40,320 nucleotides of DNA from Eubacteriales bacterium (GTDB lineage Bacteria > Bacillota > Clostridia > Oscillospirales > Acutalibacteraceae), in contig JAQXWS010000016.1 of assembly GCA_029225565.1 (NCBI GenBank), positions 1 to 40,320 on the forward strand. The letters are read 5' to 3'. A program made the translations under genes and the position numbers. This document shows, in pieces, positions 40,157-40,320 of this stretch; the stretch's first letter is position 1, and every line of letters starts with the position of its first letter. Under the pieces are notes generated by a model that searched no databases, had not been told where the DNA came from, and saw only the letters and a list, made by a program, of their open reading frames with translations.

Positions 40157-40320
40157 ATGGAAGAAAAAAATATATCCTTAACCTTCAGAAACGATTATCA
40201 GAATATGTATGAAGCTAATTATGCATATGCGCTTCTGAAGGGCAAGCTGGCAAAAAAATATAATCTGAAGGTATTTTCTTTTTCATTACTGTTTTTTGTT
40301 ATATTATTAGCTTTGTTATT
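40157..40320 (+). CDS. Start of an unknown membrane protein (truncated by window end)
   Basis: The first 54 residues are visible: MEEKNISLTFRNDYQNMYEA, then a polar stretch with KGKLAKKYNLK and a strongly hydrophobic segment starting FSFSLLFFVILLALL. AAGGTGACTG precedes the ATG, ten bases after gyrB. The pattern of a short polar start followed by membrane helices is compatible with YcxB-like proteins, but this is a weak guess. It is not gyrA. Base composition is AT-rich and matches the last part of gyrB rather than its main body. Confidence 0.5.
   Translation, partial: MEEKNISLTFRNDYQNMYEANYAYALLKGKLAKKYNLKVFSFSLLFFVILLALL

Overview
The window reads as a chromosomal segment around the replication origin of a low-GC-lineage (Firmicutes, class Clostridia) anaerobe, most likely a gut Oscillospirales/Ruminococcaceae-type bacterium with moderate GC. 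This rests on the gene set and its phylogenetic flavour: remB (DUF370) after recF, a Noc-like ParB paralogue next to parA, single-chain clostridial purL, an S4-domain RlbA between dnaN and recF, and a GPH transporter/sulfatase/GH95 fucosidase group suited to host glycans. No species can be named from the sequence alone.

Layout. 1-300: 3' fragment of a REP-associated tyrosine transposase (RAYT), damaged by tandem repeats and truncated. 0.3-10.2 kb: accessory metabolism, with an acyl-CoA synthetase, a sulfatase-GPH transporter-nitroreductase operon and a DUF3048 lipoprotein on the minus strand, a divergent GH95 fucosidase, and an output-less triple-PAS protein. 10.4-15.5 kb: purL and an ApgM-type phosphomutase/homoserine-kinase-like enzyme. 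15.5-19.0 kb: a CsoR metal sensor with an unusual structured leader, a histidine phosphatase, an XRE regulator, and a VanZ-like/MTA-SAH nucleosidase pair. 19.0-30.0 kb: the conserved origin-proximal cluster rpmH-rnpA-yidD-yidC-jag-mnmE-mnmG-rsmG-noc-(parS x2)-parA-parB-serS, all on the plus strand. 30.0-30.5 kb: a REPIN-like inverted pair of hairpins and a 59-residue membrane peptide. 30.5-33.7 kb: folate genes folE-folP-folB-folK and a degenerate LCP-type membrane protein, minus strand. 33.9-40.1 kb: dnaA-oriC-dnaN-rlbA-recF-remB-gyrB, plus strand, followed by the start of an unknown membrane protein where gyrA would usually lie.

How it fits together. The right half holds initiation (DnaA, DnaA-box cluster, sliding clamp, RecF, gyrase), segregation (ParA, ParB, parS, Noc-like protein) and ribosome/tRNA/membrane-insertion functions. 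The rpmH-serS block points toward dnaA rather than diverging from it, so with an origin at 35.2-35.4 kb it would be transcribed head-on to replication. The left half is scavenging and regulation: cleavage of sulfated and fucosylated glycans, uptake, and purine synthesis.

Main points for a second look: (1) a RAYT fragment plus hairpins sharing the head GTAGGGG, including an inverted pair at 30.03-30.12 kb; (2) a terminator upstream of csoR whose entire nine-base loop is perfectly complementary to the csoR ribosome-binding region; (3) a sharp codon-usage change inside gyrB near 39.75 kb, suggesting recombination or an assembly join; (4) two parS sites 74 bp apart, one touching the parA -35 box; (5) the inverted origin cluster; (6) repeated back-to-back divergent promoters. 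No rRNA, tRNA or CRISPR array was seen.
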